A stretch of DNA of 15,521 nt from Candidatus Mediterraneibacter gallistercoris (GCA_019119745.1 DWWI01000203.1:1-15521); one strand, 5' to 3'. Counted from the first letter of the stretch, positions 1 to 7,125 are shown. Notes: generated by a model not told the origin, from the sequence alone. A program made the numbers and translations.

Positions 1-7
1 GGCTGAA

Positions 8-50
8 GGGATATTATCAAAACGTATACCATTTGATAATATCCCTTTTT
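8..50 (+). terminator. Terminator-like hairpin in front of operon 1
   Basis: A perfect 14-bp inverted repeat (8-21 and 32-45, arm starting GGGATATTATC) with a 10-nt loop is followed by five Ts (46-50). By shape it is an intrinsic terminator, either ending an upstream gene outside the window or reducing read-through into operon 1. It contains recombination site A, so the palindrome may exist for protein binding rather than termination. Confidence 0.5.
14..39 (+). repeat. Site A, quasi-palindromic recombinase-site-like element
   Basis: The arms TTATCAAAA and ATTTGATAA surround a CGTATACC core. The element aligns with site C (4142-4167) in the same orientation and sits at the equivalent place before a PqqD-like gene. 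Its central dinucleotide is AT, whereas C reads GT. It may be the right-hand inverted repeat of a promoter switch for operon 1, the rest of which would lie left of the window. An operator for a dimeric regulator is the alternative. Confidence 0.5.
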
Positions 51-95
51 CATTCATAGAGAGATATTAGAAAAGGCGTGAGAAGAAGGTGTTAT

Positions 96-506
96 GTGAA
101 GCAATATAAGAAACCTGAATTTCACTTCGCCCGCAATACCGGGAAACTGAGTGGAAAAGAAATCGCCGAACTGCCGGAAGAAGCGCTTGCTGAATATCTG
201 AGCAGTGACAGTTTTAAGGAACAGAACAGAAAATACCGTATCAGGTCCGGATACATTCTCCGGGAGATCGCCGGTGAATATGCGATCGTTCCGGTTGATG
301 ATGAAAGCCTGTTTAACAATGCGGTAATGGCGCCGAATGATTCGGCAGTATTCCTGTGGAAAGCATTTGAACAGCCCAGCACCATAGAGGACGTCGTGGT
401 AAAGGGACTTCAGGAATACGAAGCTACAGAAGAACAAATACGTAAATCAACAGAACGTTTCGTGAAAGAATCTTTGAAGTATAAGATCTTAGAGGAGGTA
501 GAGTGA
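96..506 (+). CDS. PqqD-like RiPP recognition element protein, copy 1
   Basis: This is a small cytosolic protein of the PqqD superfamily (about 136 aa). PqqD-fold proteins bind the leader of a precursor peptide and present it to a radical SAM enzyme. The match is in the C-terminal two thirds: REIAGEYAIVPVDDE, then NAVMAPNDSAVFLWKAFEQP, then an acidic helical end LKYKILEEVE. I chose the GTG at 96 because AGAAGG lies 6 nt before it. The upstream in-frame GTG at 78 has no well-spaced site, and copy 2 shows the same pattern. It is the first gene of operon 1, and its stop overlaps a GTG at 503 just before the precursor ATG. It is close in sequence to copy 2 at 4225-4635. Family assignment is good; partnership with the adjacent radical SAM enzyme is inferred from order. 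Confidence 0.85.
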   Translation: MKQYKKPEFHFARNTGKLSGKEIAELPEEALAEYLSSDSFKEQNRKYRIRSGYILREIAGEYAIVPVDDESLFNNAVMAPNDSAVFLWKAFEQPSTIEDVVVKGLQEYEATEEQIRKSTERFVKESLKYKILEEVE

Positions 507-508
507 AA

Positions 509-934
509 ATGAAAAAGATGTGGGAAGAACCAAGTATTCAGGTTCAGGAGTTCATGCCGAATGAATATGTGGCAGTATGTTGGGGCGTGGCTTGTGAAAC
601 AGGCTCGGCAAATAAATACGAGGCAAGTATTCATAATTCAGCCCAAGATCATCGGAGTGAATTTTGTGGAACAACAGGACATCAGTGGTTAACAGATAGA
701 AATAATGATGGTACGCCTGAAAGCATGTCAGAAATTAACACTGATGGCCTTGGGACACTGGCATGTACGATTTACACAGATGGTACCTATAAATATCGAG
801 GTGATATCAGTACAGTGGAGGTTGGTGATTATATCTACTGGACAACCAGTGCTGGATCTGGTCCGAATAGGCGTACATGGCATCATCAGGGATGGGTCAC
901 AGAAACAACTCCCGGTCATCCTAACCGTTCATAA
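509..934 (+). CDS. Candidate RiPP precursor protein, copy 1
   Basis: The product is 141 aa, with no signal peptide and no membrane segment; I do not recognise it as a characterised family. The N-terminus (MKKMWEEPSIQVQEFMPNEY) is short, charged and leader-like. CWGVAC follows, with Cys at 24 and 29, then a variable stretch to about residue 52. The second half is conserved with copy 2: Cys53 in CGT, NDDGT-like acidic turn, TDGLG, Cys86 in CTIYT, DYIYWTTS, RTWHHQG, and the end HPNRS. The four Cys are kept in both copies. ATG 509 is preferred over GTG 503 because AGGAGG (493-498) is then 10 nt away, exactly as in copy 2. Its position between a PqqD-like protein and a SPASM enzyme suggests it is the modified substrate. 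At 141 aa it is long for a precursor, so a modified protein rather than a short peptide is possible. Confidence 0.7.
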   Translation: MKKMWEEPSIQVQEFMPNEYVAVCWGVACETGSANKYEASIHNSAQDHRSEFCGTTGHQWLTDRNNDGTPESMSEINTDGLGTLACTIYTDGTYKYRGDISTVEVGDYIYWTTSAGSGPNRRTWHHQGWVTETTPGHPNRS

Positions 935-960
935 TACATACTGTACTAGTCAATGTTATA

Positions 961-995
961 TGGGACGTGAAAGTTTATGCTTTCCCGTCCCATTT
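961..995 (+). terminator. Attenuator-like hairpin between precursor and enzyme, copy 1
   Basis: The arms 961-973 and 980-992 pair over 13 bp with one mismatch around a 6-nt loop, with GGGAC/GTCCC at the base. Only TTT follows, so it is a weak terminator at best. A hairpin with nearly the same right arm occurs at the same place in operon 2 (5098-5132). A partial terminator or mRNA-stabilising stem that keeps precursor transcript above enzyme transcript is a common RiPP operon arrangement. Confidence 0.6.
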
Positions 996-1016
996 CTGTA
1001 GAGAGAAACTAATTCA

Positions 1017-2135
1017 ATGGAACAGATGGATTTCACCCTAACAAATGAAAAAAGAATACTTTCCCGAGCCGCGCAATTACAGAATCCTGTTAATGGCAGT
1101 CTGGAACTCCTTCCTCTCTGCAACATGAACTGCGATATGTGTTACATCCGGCTGAGCAGCCCGGAAGTCAAAGCACAGGGGGGACTACGTACAGCGGATG
1201 AGTGGATCCGGCTGGGGCATGAGATGGCGAAGGCAGGAGTGCTTTTTCTTCTGCTTACCGGCGGTGAACCTCTGCTTTTTCCGGATTTCCGAAAGCTCTA
1301 CACAGAGCTGAAGCAGATGGGTATGATCCTGACGATTAATACAAACGGCACGCTTCTGGATGAAGAGTGGGCGGATTTTTTCGGTAAGTATAAACCCCGC
1401 CGCATCAATATCACTCTTTATGGTTCGAATGATGACGCTTATGAGAAGCTCTGCCATTATCCCGGCGGATTTTCCAGAACAGTAAATGCCATCCGGCTTT
1501 TGCGCAGCAGAGGTGTTGATGTCAAGATTAACGGGAGTGTTACAAAGTATAACCGGGACGATATGGAGGCGATTTATCAGATCGGCAGGGAACTTGATGT
1601 TCCCGTACATATGGACACCTATATGCTGCCGGGAATACACGAGAGAGGTCTGCCTTTTGAAAAGCAGTCGCGCCTGATGCCGGAAGACGCGGCGGCCGCA
1701 GAGATCTGTATGAGGAAATCGGAGATGGATCCGGAAGATTTCCGGCAGTATGCCAAAGAGATTCTTGCCCGGACAGAGCAGAAAAATATCACTTATCCCG
1801 ATCAGATATCCTGCCTTGCAGGCAACTGTTCCTTTGCCATCAGCTGGCGGGGAGAGATGCGGCCGTGCGTTACGTTCGAGAAACCGGCTGTTCCCGTATT
1901 TGAAAAAGGATTTGAGGCTGCATGGCAGGAGATATCACGAGAGGCAAAGACGTTAAAGGTCAGTGAAACCTGCGTCAGATGTCAGCTGCGTCCTGCCTGC
2001 AAGACCTGTGCGGCGAGCGCGTATCTGGAGACGGGCAGATGCGACGGTGTGCCCGAATATCTGTGCAGATACGCGAAAGAAACTGTGCGTCTGCTGCGGG
2101 AAAACGTAAATCAGGAACAGGAGGCGGAGCTATGA
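1017..2135 (+). CDS. Radical SAM/SPASM peptide-modifying enzyme, copy 1
   Basis: This 372-aa cytosolic enzyme is predicted to use a 4Fe-4S cluster and S-adenosylmethionine to modify the upstream precursor. The CxxxCxxC loop is Cys35-Cys39-Cys42 (LCNMNCDMC), and the SAM-binding GGE is at 82-84. The C-terminal SPASM region has Cys266, Cys271, Gly279 and Cys284 (GEMRPC), then Cys319-x2-Cys322-x5-Cys328-x2-Cys331 and Cys350, enough for two auxiliary clusters. SPASM enzymes of this kind form thioether or carbon-carbon crosslinks or act as peptide dehydrogenases; the sequence does not tell which. The in-frame ATG at 1026 is an alternative start, because copy 2 begins at the matching MDF. The stop overlaps the next gene in ATGA. 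It is clearly GC-richer than copy 2. Confidence 0.9.
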   Translation: MEQMDFTLTNEKRILSRAAQLQNPVNGSLELLPLCNMNCDMCYIRLSSPEVKAQGGLRTADEWIRLGHEMAKAGVLFLLLTGGEPLLFPDFRKLYTELKQMGMILTINTNGTLLDEEWADFFGKYKPRRINITLYGSNDDAYEKLCHYPGGFSRTVNAIRLLRSRGVDVKINGSVTKYNRDDMEAIYQIGRELDVPVHMDTYMLPGIHERGLPFEKQSRLMPEDAAAAEICMRKSEMDPEDFRQYAKEILARTEQKNITYPDQISCLAGNCSFAISWRGEMRPCVTFEKPAVPVFEKGFEAAWQEISREAKTLKVSETCVRCQLRPACKTCAASAYLETGRCDGVPEYLCRYAKETVRLLRENVNQEQEAEL

Positions 2136-2962
2136 GATATAAAGACCTGACGGGTCAGCGTATCGGTAAACTGACTGTTCTTGAGCCGACTGAGGAACGT
2201 GTACGCAATGCAGTGGTCTGGCGGTGCAGATGTGACTGCGGGAATGAGATCCTCGTGGAGAGCCGCCGGCTGAAACCGGGGGCGATTTACAGCTGTGGCT
2301 GCGAACAGCCGCCGGATACAGTGGGAAATGATCTGACCGGCCTGAGATTCGGCAGACTGACTGTCCTGAGAAAGTCAGGAAATAAAGCAAAAGACGGCAA
2401 TCCTTTATGGCTTTGCAAATGCGACTGCGGTAATACGATTGAGACGACAAAGAGACGGCTTGTCACAGGCGGTACAAGAAGCTGCGGGTGCGGAAGAAAA
2501 CCTCCGCTCAAAGACTGGGTCGGAAAAAGGTTCGGGATGCTGACCGTCTTATCTTATGCACGCAAGGAGAACGGATTTCATATATGGCACTGCCGATGCG
2601 ACTGTGGAAATACGGTGGACGTCCGGCAGACTAATCTGCAGAGCGGAGGCACGACAAGCTGCGGCTGTCAGCGAAGCCCTCAGAAGAATCTGCATTATAC
2701 AGAGGGTACCTGCGTTGAAATGCTCCGGAAGGACATAATGTATAAGACAAATACAAGCGGAGTGCGCGGGGTGTATTACAGTGCGAAGAGAAATAAGTGG
2801 ATCGCTCAGATTATGTTTCAGCAGAAATGTTACTATCTGGGCGGATATGATCATATAGAAGATGCAGCGGAAGCCCGCGCCGAAGCGGAGGAAAAGATAT
2901 TCGGGGATTTCCTGAAGTGGTATGAATCGGAACACAGAAATAAGGTAAAATCAAATACATAA
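2132..2962 (+). CDS. Triple CxCDCG/SCGC-module protein with AP2-like domain, copy 1
   Basis: The product is 276 aa. Three tandem modules of about 60 residues each read G-x-R-x-G-x-L-T-V-L, then W-x-C-x-C-D-C-G, then SCGC, with Cys sets at 32/34/36+55/57, 95/97/99+118/120 and 154/156/158+177/179. The spacing suggests one metal-binding ribbon per module. Residues 209-270 (SGVRGVYYSAKRNKWIAQI, then YYLGGYDHIEDAA) match the AP2-like DNA-binding fold known from plant factors and phage or homing endonucleases. No HNH or GIY-YIG nuclease motif is visible. I start it at ATG 2132, with AGGAGG 7 nt upstream and ATGA overlap with the enzyme; a longer in-frame opening from 1979 runs through the enzyme gene and is not needed. 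It is likely a DNA-binding or regulatory protein made with the operon. Its role in the pathway is unknown. Confidence 0.8.
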   Translation: MRYKDLTGQRIGKLTVLEPTEERVRNAVVWRCRCDCGNEILVESRRLKPGAIYSCGCEQPPDTVGNDLTGLRFGRLTVLRKSGNKAKDGNPLWLCKCDCGNTIETTKRRLVTGGTRSCGCGRKPPLKDWVGKRFGMLTVLSYARKENGFHIWHCRCDCGNTVDVRQTNLQSGGTTSCGCQRSPQKNLHYTEGTCVEMLRKDIMYKTNTSGVRGVYYSAKRNKWIAQIMFQQKCYYLGGYDHIEDAAEARAEAEEKIFGDFLKWYESEHRNKVKSNT

Positions 2963-2992
2963 CAATCTGGTCGCGGCCGGAAATTAATAGGA

Positions 2993-3023
2993 CAGATAGT
3001 CTTCGGATTATCTGCCTTTTTTT
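2993..3023 (+). terminator. Intrinsic terminator of operon 1
   Basis: CAGATAGTC (2993-3001) pairs with GATTATCTG (3006-3014) with one G-T wobble, closed by a TTCG tetraloop and followed by CC and seven Ts. It lies 31 bp after the AP2-like gene and fits the end of operon 1. Confidence 0.9.
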
Positions 3024-3972
<949 letters not shown>

Positions 3973-3985
3973 ATAAAAAGAAAAA

Positions 3986-4011
3986 CTATCAAAAAGTACA
4001 CCTTTTGATAG
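3986..4011 (-). repeat. Site B, left inverted repeat of the predicted switch
   Basis: This is a 26-bp quasi-palindrome with perfect 9-bp arms (CTATCAAAA, TTTTGATAG) around AGTACACC. Its reverse complement matches site C over TCAAAAGGTGTACT, then one mismatch, then TTTGA. The central dinucleotide is AC (GT on the other strand), the same as C. It begins 13 bp after the recombinase stop. The size and central-dinucleotide asymmetry suit a small serine recombinase crossover site. Confidence 0.7.
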
Positions 4012-4027
4012 CTAATCTACGGTAGAT

Positions 4028-4056
4028 ATTATAAGCGAATTAATTATATAAATCAA
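4028..4056 (-). promoter_or_regulatory. Promoter inside the invertible segment, now facing left
   Basis: On the minus strand TTGATT (4056-4051), a 17-bp spacer and a perfect TATAAT (4033-4028) form the best sigma-A-type promoter in the intergenic region. In the orientation given it fires toward the recombinase 3' end, away from operon 2. Inversion of the segment between the centres of B and C would move the -10 to about 4120-4125 on the plus strand, upstream of site C and operon 2. On this reading the sequenced state is OFF or low. Confidence 0.6.
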
Positions 4057-4099
4057 GGGATTTTTCAAAAAACTTACTATATTTTGTGGTATCTCACGG

Positions 4100-4128
4100 T
4101 TGGAGTATCTTTTTTCTCTGGATATACA
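4100..4128 (+). promoter_or_regulatory. Weaker promoter candidate facing operon 2
   Basis: TTGGAG (4100-4105), a 17-bp spacer and TATACA (4123-4128) point toward operon 2. Both boxes depart from consensus (3/6 and 4/6). It could give basal expression in the present orientation, or be chance in AT-rich DNA. Confidence 0.3.
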
Positions 4129-4141
4129 TATAAATAGACCT

Positions 4142-4167
4142 GCTTCAAAAGGTGTACTATTTGAGAA
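4142..4167 (+). repeat. Site C, right inverted repeat of the predicted switch
   Basis: It contains TCAAAAGGTGTACT followed by ATTTGAGAA, and is the inverted partner of site B with only one mismatch over the inner 20 bp. The core GGTGTACT is identical to the reverse complement of B, and the central GT is the same. The distance between the B and C centres is 156 bp. It lies about 60 bp before the first gene of operon 2, the same placement as site A before operon 1. Confidence 0.7.
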
Positions 4168-4180
4168 TATCCTTTCTGTC

Positions 4181-4198
4181 TCTGATATTCATATCAGA
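4181..4198 (+). repeat. Perfect palindrome in the operon 2 leader
   Basis: TCTGATAT (4181-4188) and ATATCAGA (4191-4198) form a perfect 8-bp inverted repeat separated by TC, just before the first ribosome binding site of operon 2. Operon 1 lacks it. It could be an operator or a 5'-UTR hairpin. Confidence 0.35.
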
Positions 4199-4224
4199 AG
4201 AAAGGTATGAGAAGAGGGTGTTAT

Positions 4225-4635
4225 GTGAAGCAATATAAAAAACCTGAATACCATTTTGTCCGCAATAATGGCGGACTGAGCGGTGAGGAAATCGCAAAGC
4301 TGTCGGAGGACGAGCTTGCCGAGTATCTCAGCAGAGACAGTTTTAAGGAACAAAAGAGAAAATACCGCATTAAATCCGGATATATTCTACGTGAAATCGC
4401 CGGCGAGTACGCAATCGTTCCGGTTGATACCGAGAGTGTATTTTCAAATGCAGTGATGGCGCCGAATGATACGGCGGTATTTCTGTGGAAAGCATTTGAA
4501 CAGCCCAGCACCATAGAAGATGTGGTCAGGAAAGGACTGCAGGAATACGATGTCACAGAAGATGTAATCAGAAAGTCAACAGAACATTTTATAGAAGAAT
4601 CGTTAAAATATGAAATTCTCGAGGAGGTAGAGTAG
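4225..4635 (+). CDS. PqqD-like RiPP recognition element protein, copy 2
   Basis: This is the 136-aa paralog of the gene at 96-506, with the same PqqD-type blocks: REIAGEYAIVPVDTE, NAVMAPNDTAVFLWKAFEQP and the acidic end LKYEILEEVE. The GTG at 4225 has AGAGGG 6 nt upstream, the same spacing as copy 1. The ATG at 4207 is in frame, but its purine run is almost touching it. It is the first gene after the predicted promoter switch, so its transcription should depend on segment orientation. It is expected to bind the N-terminal part of the adjacent precursor and deliver it to the radical SAM enzyme. Differences from copy 1 gather near residues 12-30 and in the last helix, which could give each protein a preference for its own precursor. 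Confidence 0.85.
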   Translation: MKQYKKPEYHFVRNNGGLSGEEIAKLSEDELAEYLSRDSFKEQKRKYRIKSGYILREIAGEYAIVPVDTESVFSNAVMAPNDTAVFLWKAFEQPSTIEDVVRKGLQEYDVTEDVIRKSTEHFIEESLKYEILEEVE

Positions 4636-4637
4636 AA

Positions 4638-5078
4638 ATGAAAAAGAAGATGTGGAGAGAACCAAGTGTTGAGGTTCAGGAATTTGTACCTAACGAGTAT
4701 GTAGCGGCATGCTGGGGCGTAGCTTGTGCAGTTGATGCGGCAAATGAAGTCGAGAAACATTGGATGCTGAATCGGTGGGAAAGTAATTATGAAAATGGTC
4801 AGACACATAGAACTCCCAATTGTGGTACGTTAACTAATCAGTGGGTCATTGACGACAATGATGACGGTACAGTTGACAGAATGATAGAAACAGGAACAGA
4901 TGGACTGGGAAATCTGACGTGCACATTGTACACCGATGCTACATATAAAAGGCAGGCCAGTTTTTCAGGAGTAACTACAGGTAGCTATATTTACTGGACA
5001 ACGTCTTCTGGCAATCGTACATGGCATCATCAAGGAACAGTTATAGGGACGGATGATAGTCACCCCAATCGTTCATAA
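4638..5078 (+). CDS. Candidate RiPP precursor protein, copy 2
   Basis: The product is 146 aa, homologous to the protein at 509-934. The leader-like N-terminus (MKKKMWREPSVEVQEFVPNE) and CWGVAC (Cys25, Cys30) are conserved. Residues about 31-60 are different in sequence and longer than in copy 1. Conservation returns at Cys62 (NCGT), the DDNDDGT turn, TDGLG, Cys95 (LTCTLYTD), SYIYWTTS, RTWHHQG and HPNRS. The ATG has AGGAGG (4622-4627) 10 nt upstream. Trp, His, Cys and Asp/Asn are frequent, giving many plausible modification positions. It has no signal peptide and no GG-type processing site that I can see. The function as modified substrate is inferred from gene order; an unmodified partner protein is the alternative. 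Confidence 0.7.
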   Translation: MKKKMWREPSVEVQEFVPNEYVAACWGVACAVDAANEVEKHWMLNRWESNYENGQTHRTPNCGTLTNQWVIDDNDDGTVDRMIETGTDGLGNLTCTLYTDATYKRQASFSGVTTGSYIYWTTSSGNRTWHHQGTVIGTDDSHPNRS

Positions 5079-5097
5079 ACCACACTGAACATTATAT

Positions 5098-5132
5098 AGG
5101 ACGAGAAAGTGAACACTTTCCCGTCCTGTTTT
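5098..5132 (+). terminator. Attenuator-like hairpin between precursor and enzyme, copy 2
   Basis: The arms 5098-5110 and 5115-5127 pair over 13 bp with one mismatch, with GGACG/CGTCC at the base and a TGTTTTC run after it. The right-arm core CTTTCCCGTCC is identical to that of the operon 1 hairpin at 961-995, although the intergenic DNA around it differs. That points to selection on the structure. Confidence 0.6.
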
Positions 5133-5168
5133 CATTCAAATAAGAAGAATTGATGGCGGGGAGCAGTT

Positions 5169-6287
5169 ATGGATTTTGATCAAACGAATGAGAAAACGAT
5201 ATTACTAAGGGGAAAGAGGCTACAGCGTCCAGTGAGTGGAACACTTGAGTTACTGCCGCTCTGTAATATGGCTTGTGATATGTGCTATGTGCACCGAAGT
5301 TTGGCAGAAGTAGAAGCATTGGGAGGTCTTCGACCCATTGAGGATTGGATTCGTCTGGGAAAAGAAATGGCGAATGCCGGTGTGCTGTTCCTGATGCTCA
5401 CAGGCGGGGAGCCATTGCTTTTTCCGAATTTTCAGGAACTTTATCTGGAACTGAAACAGCTGGGGATGATTCTTACAGTTAATACTAATGGAACGTTGAT
5501 CAATGAGACGTGGGCAGACCTTTTTGGAAAGTACAAGCCTCGTAGAATTAATGTTACGCTTTATGGATCGGATAATGAGACATATGAAGAACTTTGCCAT
5601 TATCCCAATGGATTTAGCCGGACGCTTTATGGAATACAACTGCTACGGGAAAGAGGAGTAGATGTTAAGATCAATGGAAGTATGACAAGGGTGAACCGCA
5701 AAAACATGGATGCGATATATCAGATTGGACGTAATCTGAGTGTGCCGGTTCATATGGATACTTATATGCTGCCAGGGCTCAATGAGCGAGATATCCCTTT
5801 TAACCAACAATCGAGGCTGTCGCCAGAGGAAGCGGCAGTAGCAGACGTTTACGCACAGAGGATGGAAAAATCGCCAGAGCTTTTTTGGAAGTATGTAGAA
5901 ACTAAAATCTCGCAGACTGAAGAAAACAACATACGATATCCAGATCAACTTACATGTCTTGCAGGTAATTGCTCCTTTGCTATTAACTGGTTGGGAAAGA
6001 TGCGCCCCTGCGTTACATTTGATGAACCGGCGGTGTCTGTCTTTGAATTAGGGTTTGAAGAGGCATGGCACACAGTATCCCAGAAATCAAAAGAGATAAA
6101 ACTCAGTGAGACCTGTGTGAAATGTACTTTGCGTCCGCTATGTAAAGTTTGCGTTGCATCATCCTTTCTAGAGACAGGAAATTATGACGGTGTGCCGGAA
6201 TATCTTTGCCGTTATGCGGAAGAGATGTTACGTCTATTAAAAGAAGAAATGAGCAGGAACATGGAGGCGGAGAGCGATGCGGTATAA
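5169..6287 (+). CDS. Radical SAM/SPASM peptide-modifying enzyme, copy 2
   Basis: This is the 372-aa paralog of the enzyme at 1017-2135. The radical SAM loop is Cys32-Cys36-Cys39 (LCNMACDMC) and LTGGEPLLF carries the SAM-contacting GGE. The SPASM cysteines are kept: CLAGNC, GKMRPC, CVKCTLRPLCKVC and EYLC. One Cys of copy 1 (position 342, GRCDG) is Asn-Tyr here, so that residue is not a conserved cluster ligand. The ATG has GGGGA about 8 nt upstream. Its 3' end overlaps the next gene by 11 bp. The gene is visibly AT-richer than copy 1 and than the genes on either side, although the proteins are close relatives. It is expected to act on the adjacent precursor; the bond formed cannot be told from sequence. 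Confidence 0.9.
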   Translation: MDFDQTNEKTILLRGKRLQRPVSGTLELLPLCNMACDMCYVHRSLAEVEALGGLRPIEDWIRLGKEMANAGVLFLMLTGGEPLLFPNFQELYLELKQLGMILTVNTNGTLINETWADLFGKYKPRRINVTLYGSDNETYEELCHYPNGFSRTLYGIQLLRERGVDVKINGSMTRVNRKNMDAIYQIGRNLSVPVHMDTYMLPGLNERDIPFNQQSRLSPEEAAVADVYAQRMEKSPELFWKYVETKISQTEENNIRYPDQLTCLAGNCSFAINWLGKMRPCVTFDEPAVSVFELGFEEAWHTVSQKSKEIKLSETCVKCTLRPLCKVCVASSFLETGNYDGVPEYLCRYAEEMLRLLKEEMSRNMEAESDAV

Positions 6288-7125
6288 AGATCTGACCGGC
6301 CTCCGGATCGGAAAACTGACTGTGCTGGAGCCTACAGCGGAGCGTGTCCGCAATGCTGTCGTCTGGAAATGCCGCTGTGACTGCGGACAGGAGATCCTCG
6401 TCGAGAGCCGGAAGCTGAAACCCGGAGCCATTTACAGCTGTGGATGCGAGGAGTCTCCGGTGACTGTGGGAAAAGATCTGACCGGTCTCAGATTCGGAAA
6501 GCTTACAGTTTTGAAAAAATCGGAGAACAGGGCGAAAGACGGCAATCCTCTGTGGGTATGCCGCTGTGACTGCGGAAATGTAACTGAGGTCACAAAGAGG
6601 AGGCTGGTCACGGGCAGTACGAGAAGCTGCGGCTGCGGAAGGAAACCGCCGTTGAAGGACTGGGTCGGGAAACGGTTCGGCAGTCTTACGGTTCTTTCTT
6701 ATGCCCGCAAGGAAAAAGGATTTCATATCTGGCACTGCAAATGTGACTGCGGCAATACGGTGGACGTCAGGCAGTCTAATCTGCAGAGCGGTACCACGAC
6801 AAGCTGCGGCTGCCGGCGCAGTCCTCAGAAGAATCTCCATTACACAGAGGGAACCTGTCTTGAGATGCTCCGGACGGATACGATGTATAAGACAAATACA
6901 AGCGGTGTGCGCGGAGTGTATTACAGCTCAAAGCGGCATAAGTGGATCGCCCAGATCATGTTTAAAAAGAAATGCTACTATCTCGGCGGATATGATTCTC
7001 TGGATGATGCGGCAAAAGTCCGGGCTGCAGCGGAAGAAAAGGTTTTCGGGGATTTTGTTAAATGGTATGGAGAGAATTATCGGCAGAACGCCATTTCCCC
7101 GGCGGCATCCCGTACTTCCGTTTAA
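6277..7125 (+). CDS. Triple CxCDCG/SCGC-module protein with AP2-like domain, copy 2
   Basis: This 282-aa paralog of the protein at 2132-2962 has the same three Cys modules (WKCRCDCG...SCGC, WVCRCDCG...SCGC, WHCKCDCG...SCGC) and the same AP2-like end (SGVRGVYYSSKRHKWIAQI, YYLGGYDSLDDAA). The start has GGAGG 9 nt upstream and overlaps the enzyme gene by 11 bp. Similarity to copy 1 lasts to about KWYGENYRQN. The last dozen residues (ISPAASRTSV) are unrelated because the frame runs into DNA that encodes the C-terminus of the convergent AraC gene, with 68 bp of overlap. The AP2 copies are GC-rich and very alike, unlike the enzyme copies. The role is unknown; a DNA-binding regulator of the operon or of the promoter switch is possible. 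Confidence 0.8.
   Translation: MRYKDLTGLRIGKLTVLEPTAERVRNAVVWKCRCDCGQEILVESRKLKPGAIYSCGCEESPVTVGKDLTGLRFGKLTVLKKSENRAKDGNPLWVCRCDCGNVTEVTKRRLVTGSTRSCGCGRKPPLKDWVGKRFGSLTVLSYARKEKGFHIWHCKCDCGNTVDVRQSNLQSGTTTSCGCRRSPQKNLHYTEGTCLEMLRTDTMYKTNTSGVRGVYYSSKRHKWIAQIMFKKKCYYLGGYDSLDDAAKVRAAAEEKVFGDFVKWYGENYRQNAISPAASRTSV

Noticed and set aside
509..934. Lanthipeptide or classic bacteriocin precursor
   Set aside because: There is no LanM/LanB/LanC-type enzyme, no double-glycine leader and no peptidase-transporter nearby; the adjacent enzyme is radical SAM/SPASM.
1979..2962. A 327-aa reading of the first AP2-like protein starting at 1979
   Set aside because: The extra 51 residues overlap the radical SAM gene in another frame and have no paralog in copy 2; ATG 2132 has AGGAGG and matches the start of copy 2.
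2132..2962. Homing endonuclease
   Set aside because: An AP2-like domain is present but no HNH, GIY-YIG or LAGLIDADG catalytic motif can be seen, and the gene is embedded in an operon in both copies.
3986..4011. Terminator of the recombinase gene
   Set aside because: The stem is AT-rich and is followed by GCTAATC rather than a T-run; its match to sites A and C explains it better.
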